DNA of 64,000 nucleotides from Ctena decussata (GCA_963989385.1 OZ022501.1:81824979-81888978), one strand, 5' to 3'. Counted from the stretch's first letter, positions 1-63,200 are shown. The notes: generated by a model from the sequence alone, not told the origin. Made by a program: numbers and translations.

Positions 1-50
1 TGATTTGTAACACTTAACATGAACATGTATAGTATGATGTGATATTAGGT

Positions 51-475
51 ATGAGCCGCAATGCGACAAAACCAAGAAAGTGGCATATGTGTGCCCAGCG
101 AAGACTCAGATCAGCCAGGCCCCCCCGAGGTTATAAAACTTTTTTCATTCTCAACTCAGCTGAGCATGAAATTTTACCTGCTTATAAATAGCAAATTACT
201 GATAAGTCCAGTTGTTTTCATGCTCAGTTTAGCTGAGTATGAAATTTTCTCTGCTTATGAATATGAAAATGCCAACATTAGTTGGCATTTTCAGATTTAT
301 CAGCAGAGAAAATTTCATGCTCAGCTGAGTTGAGCAAGAAAAAAGTTTTATAACCTCAGGACCTGGGCATCTCCCAGACTGATCACACTCTTTGCTGGGC
401 AGATGCCCAGGCCTATCTGACTCTTTGCTGGACGCACATGCCACTTTGTTGGTTATGTCATGTTGCGCCTCATAT
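51..475. mobile_element. GAGCC-palindrome MITE (family 1), copy 1, split by a nested foldback
   Basis: The left half (gagccgcaatgcgacaaaac ...) runs to about 126 and the right half resumes at about 358 (ctgggcatctcccagactga) and ends in gcgcctcat. The bases between are a complete family-3 element. Confidence 0.85.
127..357. mobile_element. GAGGTTATAAAACTT foldback (family 3), copy 1, nested
   Basis: Ends gaggttataaaacttttt / ttttataacctc, with inner inverted segments (tcaactcagctgagcatgaa and its complement; gccaacattagttggc at the apex region). Almost identical to copies at 18968 and 42381. Confidence 0.9.
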
Positions 476-503
476 GATATCCTTTCTCCTTTATTCATTA
501 TAG

Positions 504-52503
<52,000 letters not shown>

Positions 52504-52506
<3 letters not shown>

Positions 52507-53170
52507 GTAGTCAAGAACTGAAGATGTCATCCCACCAGCAAATCGGAGCATTTCTGTGTGTTCATTTTCTTTGGGAAAAGAAACAGTTCAATACTCTGAT
52601 ACTACACATTCAGATTGAGACTATCAGTCCAGACAAGCTAAATCGTTTGGAAATGACACTTTTCACTGTTCCTTCATAGACACTTATGTTGTGAGAACTC
52701 ATTAAAATCACCTTTGAAGACAATCCTATTGAGAGCCAGTATCAGTCTGGATTCGAGGTTATTAAACTTGAGAATAATCTCAAACTCAAAATAAAGCACA
52801 CTGATTGGCTGCTTCCGAGCATGTGCTCGGAAGCAGCCAATCAGTGTGCTTTATTTTGAGTTTGAGAATGTACTCAAGTTTTATAACCTCTGGGCCTGGA
52901 TATACTCTATTTGCTCTGCCACATTCAAGTTTCTAGGGTTGCAACTGTATATACCTGATGAAATGGACTTTAGTTCTTGCGACATCTTAAGATTTTGTAA
53001 ATTGTAGCAGTTTTGTTGTACTAGTGATATTTTCTGTAAGTTCGGTTGTATTTTGCGGCTTTCACAAAACTCCAAATCAGTGTCATTATATTGTGTTCTA
53101 TCAGTAGTGTTGTGGAGTAGGTTTGTGTTTGAAAGAATTACAAACATTCAGAAATAAATGTAACTTGAGG
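52504..53170 (+). CDS. SMARCA4: SMARCA4 exon 28: stop codon and probable 3' UTR
   Basis: Acceptor ctcttccag at 52503, followed at once by TGA (52504-52506), so the protein ends ...GEDE. The rest is 3' UTR. Candidate poly(A) signals AATAAA are seen at 52789-52794 (inside a foldback repeat) and around 53153. The exact end is unknown. Confidence 0.85.
52753..52892. mobile_element. Family-3-related foldback in the SMARCA4 3' UTR
   Basis: gaggttattaaacttgagaa ... ctcaagttttataacctc. The centre is a near-perfect hairpin of tgattggctgcttccgagca and its complement. It carries AATAAA on the + strand. Confidence 0.93.
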
Positions 53171-53352
53171 CGATCTCTTAGGGTGTATGAATTCATCAAG
53201 GGAAATCATTTTGGCAGAATATATGCCTCTTATAAAGCATGCTACACTATTTGTTCTCTTGAGAGTAAATTTTTATCTTCACAGTTATGGTAGTGAAGCC
53301 CCACCCACACACACCTTGAATGTGGGATTCACCTTCCAGGAAAGCAAATACT

Positions 53353-53579
53353 GAGCCGCGACATGACAAAGCCAACAAAGTGGCATGTGCACCCGGCTAA
53401 GACTCGGATCAGCCTGGGCATCTGCCTGATCAGAGTCTTCACTATGCCCTTAAAGGGTAGCTAAGGGCTTAAGCTATTTCCATGAGGACAGCCAAGACTG
53501 ATCAGACTGGACGTATTACCAGACTGATCTGAGTCTTCTCGGGGCGCATGTGCCTCTTTGTTGGTTTTGTCGGCCATGG
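53353..53579. mobile_element. Family-1 MITE, copy 11
   Basis: gagccgcgacatgacaaagc ... tttgttggttttgtcgg. Confidence 0.88.
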
Positions 53580-53837
53580 CAAATACTGTTCTGCTAGAGT
53601 TGTCTCCCTTAGAAAAATTGTAATACCCCTCACAAAAAGGTCCGGTCCTGCCCAGGGAGGTACTTTTATCTGGAATAGCCCTTATTGTCACCTCATGAAA
53701 AGGTTTAATTTACTTTAGAGTGAGGGTTTCATAAGCTGGTCATCCATGGAATATCGCTTATGGGGAGGATAGATAACAATGAAAAAAATAGGTTTGTGGG
53801 ATAGCAAATATGTGAGTAATGTAAGGATTTGGTCAAT

Positions 53838-54342
53838 TAAGGTGAAGGGGTGCACTTTCAGGGGAAGCAACTCTGCCATTTTATTTTATACATCTTTTCA
53901 ATGGGATCATTTGAGCTGCGACACGAGAAAACCAACAATGTGGTTGTGTGCCCAGCGCAGACTCAGATCAGCCTGGGCATCCGCCCAGTCTGATCAGAGC
54001 CTTCGCTGTCCGCATGAAGGTAGCTTAGACCCTTAGAAACCCTTTAAGCGCTTAATGAGGAGTCTGATCGGACTGAGCGGATGCCCAGGCTGATCTGAGT
54101 CTGCTCTGGGCTCACAACCACATTGTTGGTTTTCTCGTGTCACGGCTCATTTCTTAAGAGGAAAGAGTTTGCTCCTGTAGCAGCAAGTTCTTTAAGAGTA
54201 CACCTTTATTTTGGGAAGGACTCTGTCATCCAGGGAAGCAAACAGAAAGGCACAAAATCCCTTCGGAAAATGTGGCGGGAAAACACGAGGTGTACCCATA
54301 TGCCTGAGGTGTACCCATATGCCTGAGGTGTACCCATACACC
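53838..54342. mobile_element. Family-4 foldback, split by a family-1 MITE
   Basis: Left part ttaaggtgaaggggtgcact to 53912; right part from 54150 with ggaaagagtttgctcctgta, ending in three 19-bp units of gaggtgtacccatatgcct. Confidence 0.85.
53913..54149. mobile_element. Family-1 MITE, copy 12, nested in family 4
   Basis: gagctgcgacacgagaaaac ... ttctcgtgtcacggctc with ATTT on each side, breaking a family-4 element. Confidence 0.95.
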
Positions 54343-54392
54343 TTAATCTGTTTGTCATGGACTCTTTCTTCTTTCTTGCAAAAAGTCCATTT

Positions 54393-54619
54393 GAGGGGCG
54401 ACACAACGAAACCAACCAAGTGGCATGTGCCCCCCAGCGAAGCCTCAGATCAGATTGGGCAGATCAGAGTCTTTGCTGCTCACATGGAAGTGGCTTAGAC
54501 CCATAGCTACCCTTTAAGAGCACAGCAAAGACTCTAACCTGACTGGGCAGATGCCCAAGCTGATCTGAATCTTCTGTGGGTGGACATGCCACATTGTTGG
54601 TTTGTCGTGTCACGGCTCA
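54393..54619. mobile_element. Family-1 MITE, copy 13
   Basis: gaggggcgacacaacgaaac ... ttgtcgtgtcacggctc, flanked by ATTT. Confidence 0.9.
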
Positions 54620-55026
54620 TTTGCCTATCACTGTCTTCAAAATTCAAGAAGACATAATACCTCCTTTGGAGCAGTCTGAGCTGGTTCCGCATTGTTTGCT
54701 CAGACAGATTATCTGAATATTTACAGGAAATACGGTTTGAAGGGGAACTGAGGTCTCTGCTCCTAGTAGTTTTATAGCAGATTCTTTTTTTTTTCCCACT
54801 CAAAATCTGAAGTGCATATATTTTGTACCATTTTCCTTTTGAAGGAGATTTTACATGCAACACTTATACAATATTTCAAACAATTCAATTATATTTCATT
54901 TCATTTCACCACCATGAAAAAAGATTTGTTGAATTTTCAAAACATAGTTCTGTCACTATCATCTATATTGCACATGGGTTAAATAAATTGATGCTGAAAA
55001 AAAAGTGTTGTGTTTATTTTAATCTC

Positions 55027-55214
55027 CTGGGCCCAGTTGCTCAAAGCATCAATAGCTTAACAAGCTAATTTAAGAGGACAACAGGTTAGGTTATTAATGA
55101 CTTTACAGCCAAATACATTGATATTTTTTGCTGAAAAAATATTGGTGTATTTGAGATAATGTTTAAAATTTTAACAAAACATTAACGATGTTAGTTTTGA
55201 ATAACTGGCCCCAG
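55027..55214. mobile_element. Family-5 foldback, copy
   Basis: gggcccagttgctcaaagca ... gttttgaataactggcccc. Confidence 0.85.
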
Positions 55215-55374
55215 GATGCAGAACTTGCATACAGATTGTTCCTGTTGTCATGTGACTTTAAAGTCCTTTCACTATAGTTGACCAATATCTAGCCAGCACA
55301 TTTTTGACAGAGGCAGCTGTTGTCATGCAGAAAATCACCAGCCCTCCACAAGCATTTTGTACCATAACAAACTG

Positions 55375-55593
55375 GGCCTCGTTATCCCAGACATGGTTAA
55401 CTTAAAGACATTAGTCAAAGATTAAGTACATATAAAATCGTTGTGAAAATATTTTCGCTGAAAAAATGTGAAGAGCTTTTGTACTGCAAGAGCTTTTTAC
55501 ATTCTTTTAGCAAAAACTGGCATTGCTTTTATGTATATTTGAAAATGAAATGCCTTGTTCAGTAGCGATGTTCTTTGTTTTGATCCACTGGGC
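55375..55593. mobile_element. Family-5 foldback, copy
   Basis: gggcctcgttatcccagaca ... tttgatccactgggccc, centre gtgaagagcttttgtactgc / aagagctttttac. Confidence 0.8.
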
Positions 55594-55609
55594 CCTGGAT
55601 CATATGTGG

Positions 55610-55908
55610 GCCCTGTAAAATGTTGACCTGCTGAAAGTTTGTTTTGTTGCTTTATGTCCACAGTAACAACTATTAACGGAAATGTCGGGACAATCAGTTT
55701 ACCTAACCACACTATTCCTTGGTAGGCTTAGACCTTCTAAGCAGTTGACCAGTACTAAGTGCACATACTTTTGCCAGTAACTGACAACTTCCTTTCTTTA
55801 ATCAGCTGAAGGGAAAACGAAAGTAAGTGGCCAGACTGGGTAGCGAACCCGGGACCTCTGGCTCTTAGAGTCAGCTGCAGTACTGACTGCGCTATGTGGC
55901 TCGGCTCT
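55610..55908 (-). mobile_element. tRNA-derived SINE (family 7), copy 4
   Basis: Reverse orientation: gtttacctaaccacactatt, tgcacatacttttgccagta, ccagactgggtagcgaaccc. A box and B box are both degraded. Confidence 0.88.
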
Positions 55909-56394
55909 CTGCCAAAGATAGTGAACTCAGTAAGACTGTTATGAATCTGATGGTATTAGCACAGTTTTCCAATAACATGCTCTGAAAAGATGAATGGACC
56001 AATTCTAATTCATAGATTGGAGAAACTATGGAAACTGCTAATATAAACTTAGGAAGTAATTGTTAAACAATGCACTTTAACTGGGATGTACACTGTATGC
56101 TAGCAGTGCAAGCAAACAAGCTTTTGCAAATACATGCCTGTTAAATTGCGCTCTGTAAAGATCAATGGACCAACTCCCAATTCAAAGGCTGAAGAAACCA
56201 TGAAAACTGCTCATGTAAACTTCAGAATAACTATTGCTAAATGGTGTAGAGGTTGATTGGTTGTGAACCTTATGCCAAAAGGGACAGGTAATTATGGATT
56301 TGCGTGAGAATTGTTGAGAGGGCAATACAGCACATGCAACATTTTTATGCTGCTGTGACACAAAGTATTAAATTGGCAAGGCCACAAAATAACG
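55909..56394. other. Intergenic stretch with a weak internal duplication
   Basis: Segments near 55980 and 56155 resemble each other (aagatgaatggaccaattct / aagatcaatggaccaactcc; gaaactatggaaactgc / gaaaccatgaaaactgc), suggesting an old direct duplication of about 175 bp. No gene seen. Confidence 0.6.
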
Positions 56395-56595
56395 GTGAAT
56401 GGGATTACTTTTAAGGGAAGAAACTCTGCCATTTTCATTTTTGCCTCCTTTTACAGAAGGGGCCAACTCTTAAAGATAAGAATTTGCTCTTCTTTGTCTT
56501 CCAAAGAAACAAACAAGAAGGCACAAAAGTTGCCTCCCTTTGATAAAGTGGTGAAAACATGCAGGTTTAATGTTTCAAGGGCTAAATGCCTGCTA
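56395..56595. mobile_element. Family-4 foldback fragment
   Basis: ggtgaatgggattactttta, aagaatttgctcttctttgt, ggcacaaaagttgcctccct. Confidence 0.7.
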
Positions 56596-56599
56596 CAAA

Positions 56600-57166
56600 G
56601 TAGTATCAGCACAGAATAATAAAAGCAACAGTTTACAGGTTCTAGATTTATTATCTGTAAAAATGACTGAAATGGGTGTCTAGAATTACTGTCACAATTA
56701 TAGTTCTGCACTATATGAGGCACATCATGTGATTTCGTTTGTGGCATCATAGACTAACATTAGTGCAGTCTGATCAGAGCCTTCTGTTGTCACACCAGCC
56801 ATCTATGAAAGTGATCCAAGCCATAGAGCCAACAGTGAGTTTTCTGATTAACCTGTATAAATGAGGATGATCTGGATATCACATGACAAAATTGCCACAT
56901 GGTTGGAAGTCTCATGATGTGGCTCATATGTGTTGGTCATAAATCTGCTTCAAGTTACAGAACATAAATACTTTAAGTCTGCAGGAATATAACAGTTTTA
57001 ACCTGTGGCAGACATGCCTGAGCGGTGCAATCTGATTGCTTTAAGAGAGCTCTGATCAGGGTCTGCATTGTTTTGTTATTCCGCCATCTCATAGGCTAAA
57101 ATCAGACGGAAGACAATACAATAATGGTAATAGAATGTCTCGCTATACAGAATGCTTCACACATCA
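56600..57166. other. Intergenic stretch, no recognised gene
   Basis: Scattered tctgatcagagc-type fragments of family-1-like palindromes; no coding signal. Confidence 0.5.
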
Positions 57167-57385
57167 GGCCCTTGTTGTTTAAAGCATCGTTAGCCCAACT
57201 AGCTCATTAAGAGGTCAACTCGTTTGCAACTTTATAGTCAAATACACCGATATTTTTTGTTGAAAATATGTGAGAAGCTTTCACATTTTTTTCAATAAAA
57301 ATACTGGCATATTTGAGATATTAAGGTTTTAAATTTCAACGTCATGTTAACTAACGAAGTCGTTAGTTTTGAATAACAGGGCCCA
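57167..57385. mobile_element. Family-5 foldback, copy
   Basis: ggcccttgttgtttaaagca ... gttttgaataacagggccc. Confidence 0.9.
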
Positions 57386-57559
57386 GATGTCCTTGCTATT
57401 TCAACAATCAAAAAAATAGATTTTTTTCTTGTAAGGCGTGTGTAGCTTCTTGTTGATCCATGTCTATAGGCCTGTTTTGGTAGATGATCATTTACATCTG
57501 TCAGAAAATGCTTCCATTTCCTGATACTCCTATCACCAAATGCCAAGTTATAATGACCC

Positions 57560-59147
57560 TTAAAGCGCCAAAAAAGAAGGCAAAAAAAAATTATGTCAGC
57601 AAAATTTTCAAAAACTTTTCATCCAAGCTATGTCATATTGAGAATTCAAAGACTACAGGACAAACAGTGCAGATCCAGATGAGGCAGCTCATTATGAGCC
57701 ACCTCATTAGGATCTACACTGTTCATAAATTCAACTGTTTTCATTTCTGGTGCTTTAACACTTTAAGCACCAGAGACAAACAAGAGCTGTCGCCTGACAG
57801 CATAGCTCGCCTGAATAGGTGCTTGCCCATCACACAGTCGCTTTGGAGGTGTGGACTTCTATGCATAAAACTTCAGGCAAGCATGTCCATAATGACAACA
57901 CATTTATAAACAAAAGCTATCTAAGAAATAAGTCTTAAAATAAAATTAAAATTAAAAAATCCACATGAAATTTCAAAGTCCATGAGCTTGAGGTCAAAGA
58001 ACTAAGCGGTAGGGGTGGGGGTGGGGGTGGGGGGCGGGGCGGGGCTAGGATGTAATAAAACCTTGAGCCATTATCAAACATCAGTCCAAGTATTAGTATC
58101 AACTGAGTCCATCATGGCACTGTGAAATTATGCCTTCATAAATATAAAACTTTAACCAAAATCTTTAAGACAAAATTATAAGTCGATGACCTTGACTTCA
58201 AGGTCATCCAGTGGGGTAAGTATATAGTGTTTTGTAAAAACTCAAAAAAGTGTCTATTATCAGTTCAAGTGTAAATTAAATCTCTGCCAAGCATTATGAA
58301 TGCCAAGCATTATGAATCAGTATGCAATTAGAAAACTTTAATAAAGAACAAATTTCCAAAGTCTGTGACCTTGACATCAAGGTCAATGTGCGGGGTTGGG
58401 GTAGTACTCTGCAAAACTTTGGACTAATATCTAACTAAAGTGCAAATATAAAAAGAATTCATCACTGGGTTCAGGAAATATGTGTCTTTAAAAGACTTTA
58501 ACCAAAACATCCAATCAATAAAAAGACAATTTTCTAAGTCCATGACCTTGACACCAAGGTCACTGAGGGGAGTGGGGGTAGTACCTTGCAAAACTTTGGA
58601 CCAATATCTAACTACAGTGCAAGTATCAAAGGAATCCATCAATGGGTTAAGGAGATATTGGGCTTTATAAAACTTTAACCAAAACATCCAGTCCAAAAAT
58701 ACTTCCAATTTTCTAAGTCCATGACCTTGACATCAAGGTCATGGAGTGGGACAGGGGTGGTACCCTGTTAAACTTTGGACCAATATCTACCTACAGTGCA
58801 AGTATCAAAAGAATCCATCCATGGGTTAAGGAGATATAGGTCTTTAAAAAACTTTAACCAAAACATCCAATCCGGACGCCGACGCTGACGCGGACGCGGA
58901 CGCGGACGCTGACGCCGACGCCGGGGTGACAACAATAGCTCTTCCTGAACTTTCGTTCAGGCGAGCTAAAAACAGCAAAATCTGCAAACCATGTAAATCT
59001 TGATGAGGTGGCTCATAATGAGCTGCCTCATCTAGATCTACAATGTTTGCCCTCCAGTCCTTGAATTCTCAATATGATACAGCTTGGATGAAACATTTTT
59101 TGAAAGTTTGCAGACGTAATTTTTGTCTGCGTTTAGGTGCTTCAGGG
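57560..59147. mobile_element. Family-16 foldback, split by a nested family-8 element
   Basis: Left arm to 57779 (aaagcgccaaaaaagaaggc; ttgagaattcaaagactaca; gatgaggcagctcattatga) returns inverted from 58968 (tcataatgagctgcctcatc; ccttgaattctcaatatgat; tgtctgcgtttaggtgctt). Confidence 0.85.
57780..58967 (-). mobile_element. Helentron-like element (family 8), copy 3
   Basis: On the - strand it starts agctcgcctgaacgaaagtt, carries a gacgcc/gacgcg hexamer array at 58875-58922 and ends agctcttgt. Four internal blocks with catgaccttgacatcaaggt. It is full length without the poly-C duplications of copy 1. Confidence 0.7.
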
Positions 59148-59168
59148 GACAAGTGTTTAAACAATATA

Positions 59169-59330
59169 TCATCCATTTTGTGCCTCATCATCTGGTCGCG
59201 CAGTTGAAAACACATCATCGGTAATGTCTGTGGGATATGTCTTTTCAGGTTTTCTGTTTTCCAATGATTTCTTGGCATGTATTCTGTCAATGTACTTGTG
59301 AGCTACTTGTTTCCTTAACAGCCTTCGATG
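59169..59330 (-). CDS. BRIX1: BRIX1 last recognisable exon, with stop
   Basis: Acceptor taatttcag before 59330, phase 0. 53 codons then TGA (59169-59171). HRRLLRKQVAHKYIDRIHAK then TYPTDITDDVFSTARPDDE aligns with human MHRRVIRSITAAKYREK... and HDPTADVF. Human BRX1 continues for about 45 more, mostly basic, residues; here the frame stops after DDEAQNG, and I see no donor GT after the DVF codons and no downstream exon. A foldback element begins about 20 nt past the stop. The short tail may be real, lineage-specific, or damage. Confidence 0.85.
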   Translation of the reverse strand, partial: HRRLLRKQVAHKYIDRIHAKKSLENRKPEKTYPTDITDDVFSTARPDDEAQNG

Positions 59331-59418
59331 CTGAAATTAACAAAAAGCTGTGGAATAACACTGCTATCTTGCCATGAAATATTGTACAACATATGGTAAA
59401 AATAATTAAAACATAATT

Positions 59419-59654
59419 GAGCCATGACACGACAAAACCAACAATGTGGTTGTGCGCCCAGCGCAGACTCAGATCAGCCTGGGCATCCACCCAGTCTGAT
59501 CAGAGTCTTCGCTGTCTGCATGAAGGTAGCTTAAATCCTTAGCTACCCTTTCAGTGCTTAGCGAAGAGTCTGATCAGATTGAATGGATGCCCAGGCTGAT
59601 CTGAGTCTGTGCTGGGAGCACAACCACATTGTTGGTTTTGTCATGTCGCGGCTC
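59419..59654. mobile_element. Family-1 MITE, copy 14 (in a BRIX1 intron)
   Basis: gagccatgacacgacaaaac ... tttgtcatgtcgcggctc. Confidence 0.93.
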
Positions 59655-60271
59655 ATATTAAGGATATGATATGTGTTGAGATACTAGAGTACCGTTACGG
59701 CCCTGATTCACTTACCTGTCAGAGCATAAAATTAATTCTGCCTTCAAATGATTCTGAGAGGGTGTAGAGAGAAATTTTACATCTTTTTTTTTCTTATTTA
59801 GTAGCAAAATAGGACTTTATGCTGCCACAGCAACTGAAGCTTTCAAACATTTTCAAACAAAACTTGAATGACAAATTGTTCACGATAGTCATATCAAATA
59901 TCAGCACCATAGTTCTAATGGTTCTATAGTTCCACAGTAACAAGTTTAGCTACTTTGCATAATGACATGCCCAAAATGCTTTCTGCAAATTATCCAAACT
60001 GGTCCTGTTGTTGTGGGGAAGTTGTTTGAATGATTACCATTTTTGGACAAGATGGCCATATTGAATTGTGGATGCAATTGATTAAGCTGTTTTTGGTGCC
60101 ATATTGCTCTTGTGACTGAAAAAAAATATCTCATCCATATGCATCTTGTGCTCAGATGAGCTGATTAAGTCTAATGAGTGATATGACAGATTTTGCTATA
60201 TATTTTCTTGAACAAGTGACCAAAAATATACAAGCAGCTTCTACATTTCAGAAGCTACATGTAAGACCCAC
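59655..60271. other. BRIX1 intron stretch with no recognised feature
   Basis: No repeat shared with the rest of the window. Confidence 0.45.
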
Positions 60272-60366
60272 CTCATTTGGAGAAACATAGTGAGGGTTCA
60301 TGTAAAGTGTGCTGCCGCCAAAACTTCCGTCAAAAACTCTGATAGGGTTTAATACAAATCTTGGAC
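60272..60366 (-). CDS. BRIX1: BRIX1 next exon, Brix domain C-terminal part
   Basis: Acceptor ttttcag before 60366, donor AATGAG|gtgggt after 60272; 95 nt, phase 1 in, 0 out. Peptide PRFVLNPIRVFDGSFGGSTL then YMNPHYVSPNE, matching human PRFVLNLIKIFQGSFGGPTL and YENPHYQSPN. The intron to the previous exon is 3.2 kb of repeats. Confidence 0.95.
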
Positions 60367-60412
60367 CTGAAAACATATGAATGTTAGACTCTTAATGTAC
60401 AAAACATAGCCT

Positions 60413-60632
60413 TAAGGTGAATGGGTATACTTTCAGAGGAAACAACTCTGTCTCTCTTCTCAATAGTGGTCAACTCTTAAAGGAAAATTTGCTCCATAGG
60501 AGCAAATTCTTCCCCTTAAGAGCTAAACCCATTTCTCTTTATTGTCCAGGGAAACAAATAGGAAGTCATAATAATTGTTCCTCTTGGTAAACCTGGTTGT
60601 AAAACATGGAAGTGTGCCCATCCACCTTAATA
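60413..60632. mobile_element. Family-4 foldback, well preserved
   Basis: ttaaggtgaatgggtatact ... gtgcccatccaccttaa; centre atttgctccataggagcaaa. Confidence 0.9.
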
Positions 60633-60689
60633 TAATTATACAAATAATACAAAATTACTGCATAAACAATGCACATCCAGATTATAAGG

Positions 60690-60832
60690 ATCTGTCATGG
60701 GTGTGATGTGTGGATAGAAAAATCAGTCACTAGGGTCACTGTTTGGCTTCACGAGGCTTGCCTCGTGATGCCGAACAGTGATCCCGAGTGACGGCTTTTT
60801 CTATCCGCACTTCACACCAATGATAGATACTT
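60690..60832. repeat. Foldback, GTGTGATGTGTGGATAGAAAA type
   Basis: tgtgatgtgtggatagaaaa / ttttctatccgcacttcaca arms, inner actgtttggcttcacgaggc / gcctcgtgatgccgaacagt. Confidence 0.92.
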
Positions 60833-61216
60833 TTTCTTAGACAACAATGTTTTGTTTTAACTTCAGAACTTCTTAAAATGCGTAATTCTAGTGCTTAAGA
60901 GGTTTCAATTTGATTTTGAAAGAAGGCGCCGATTTCAATGACCCCCATTTGGCTCTTTACGCCAACCACTGGCGTGCATAAACTGACGTCATTTTTACCG
61001 TCTTCTACCGTCATCATCTAAAATGCCAACATCACTTGACGATGCAGGTGCGCGAGTTCCTATACAACCAATGCATTGACAGCTCTTGATTTTTTCCGGT
61101 CCAGGGTCAGAACAACAGGGTAAGATAAGATTTTCTATCCCAGGCGAAAAGAATGGCATTTTCTATCCGGTGTGCAAGAACAAAATATCTTCACTAGCTA
61201 CTGCTGTTAGCTGAAT

Positions 61217-61425
61217 TTAAGGTAAATGGGTACACTTTCAGGAGAGTAACTTGGCTATTTTCATATTTGTCTCTCTTCCAAAAGAGGTCAACTCTTTAAA
61301 GGAAAGAATTTTCTCCACATTTGGGAAGGGCTTTGCAGTGCAGAAAAGCAATCAAGAAGTCACAAAAATTGTTTTCATTTATAAAATTGGCAGAAATACA
61401 TTATGTATCCATTCATCTTATCTCA
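61217..61425. mobile_element. Family-4 foldback
   Basis: ttaaggtaaatgggtacact ... ttatgtatccattcatctta; partly decayed. Confidence 0.75.
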
Positions 61426-61454
61426 ATAAATGCACTAAAATGATTTTTTTCCCA

Positions 61455-62540
61455 TATAGCTTTTCTGTTGGAACAGCTATGAAACTATCAGAAACTAGAA
61501 ATGTTTTTCAGAGAAAAACTGATGTCCCCCCACCAGCCCATTTCCAATGCCTCCTTATGAGTAAAAAACCTGTACAATCAGAATACTAGGCAAATTTGGA
61601 GAAAATCTATCCACTGGTTCTAAAGATATCCATCATAGATGACTATTTCCTTGCAAATGAGGTCAAAATCTAATCAGCTCTTAAAGTTGACCCAATGATG
61701 TATCCATGCAAGTTTGAGGAAATTCCATCCATTGGTTCAGGAGATATAGTGAGTACAAGAAATTGTCATCTTAGTCTTCCAGTGACCTTGAAAATGAGGT
61801 CAAGGTCACCAAAATCTAATCAGCTCTTAAACTTGTCCCAATGATGTATCCATGCAAGTTTGGTGAAATTCCATCCATTGGTTCAAGAGATATAGTTGGT
61901 ACAAGAAACTGTCATCTAAGCCCTCAAGTGACCTTGCAAATGAGGTCAAGGTCACAAAACTATAATAAGCTCTTAAACCTGTTCCAATGATGTATCCATG
62001 CAAGTTTGGTGAAATTCCATCCATTGGTTCAAGAGATATCATGGGTACAAGAAATTGTCATCTAATTCCTGCAGTGACCTTGAAAATAAGGTCAAGGTAA
62101 CCAACACCTAATCAGCTCTTAAACATGTCCCAAAGATATACCCATGCAAGTTTGGTGAAATTCCACCCATTGGTTCAGGAGATTTGTGCATACAAGAAAT
62201 TTTTAGTGCCATTTAAGTCCTCCTGTGACCTTGAAAATGAGGTCAAGGTCACCAAAATCTAATCAGCTCTTAAGCTTGTCCCAACGATATATCCATGCTA
62301 GTTTGGTGAAATTCCATCAATTGGTTCAAGAGATATCGTGCATACAAGAGTGTGACGCCGACGCCGACGCACCGGGAATCGCACTGAAAACAATATGTCC
62401 CCCCTCACCTTTGGTGGGGGGACATTCACCTTTGGTGGGGGGACATAATTACAAATATTACTGGAATACCTCAAGTGCAATAAAATGATATTGTCTCTCA
62501 CAGAGCATTTCTGTTGCAACAGCTATGAAGCTGTAGGAAA
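61455..62540 (+). mobile_element. Tandem-array element, about 145-bp unit x5 (family 12)
   Basis: Ends share tttctgttg(g/c)aacagctatga (61462, 62507). Units contain caagtttggtgaaattccat, attggttcaagagatat and gaccttgaaaatgaggtcaa + ggtcacc; then a gacgcc hexamer run and two copies of cacctttggtggggggacat. Confidence 0.8.
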
Positions 62541-62587
62541 TTAAAGGTATTACTGGAATTTTGTATTTCCATAACAACAAGCAATTT

Positions 62588-62823
62588 GAGCTGTGACACT
62601 ACAAAACCAACAAAGTGGCATGAATGCCCAGCAAAGACTGAGATCAGACTGAGCTTCTGCCCAGTCTGATCAATCTTTGCTGTGCTCTTAAAGGGTAGCT
62701 AAGAACCTAAGCTAGCACCATGAAGTCAGCAAAGACTCTACTCAGACTGGGCGGATGCCCAGGCTGATCTGAGTCTTCTCTGGGCAAACATGCCACTTTG
62801 TTGGTTTTGTGGTGTCACAACTC
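62588..62823. mobile_element. Family-1 MITE, copy 15
   Basis: gagctgtgacactacaaaac ... ttgtggtgtcacaactc, flanked by ATTT. Confidence 0.9.
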
Positions 62824-62977
62824 ATTTATACTCTTTGTCTGTAAGTTAATGAACAGAAATTGCCACAAGGTCACAAGAAACACACAGAATACTAATTAAA
62901 TACTATTCCTATCCATTAAAGCTCCATGTGCAACATCTCCATGCCTTACCTTGTTACAGACTTTAAAATGTATGACT

Positions 62978-63200
62978 GAGCCCTGACATGACAAAACAAA
63001 CAATGTGCGCCCAGGGGTGACTCAGATAAGCCTGAGCATCTGCCCAGTCTGATCAGTCTTCACTGTGAGCACAGAGGTAGCTTAGACTCTTAGCTACCCT
63101 TTAAGCTCACAGGGTAGATTGATCAGACTGGGAGGATGCCCTGGTCTGAGTCTTCAAAAGGTGCACATGCTACTTTGTTGGTTTTGTCGTGACACAGCTC
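62978..63200. mobile_element. Family-1 MITE, copy 16
   Basis: gagccctgacatgacaaaac ... tttgtcgtgacacagctc. Confidence 0.9.

Noticed and set aside
57484..57909. 141-codon + strand open frame
   Set aside because: It crosses from intergenic sequence through a foldback arm into the family-8 element end; composite of repeats.
59069..59168. Extension of BRIX1 past its stop using the downstream APKRRQKLRLQ-like reading
   Set aside because: That sequence is the right arm of the family-16 foldback (its mirror copy is at 57560), so the basic residues are coincidental.
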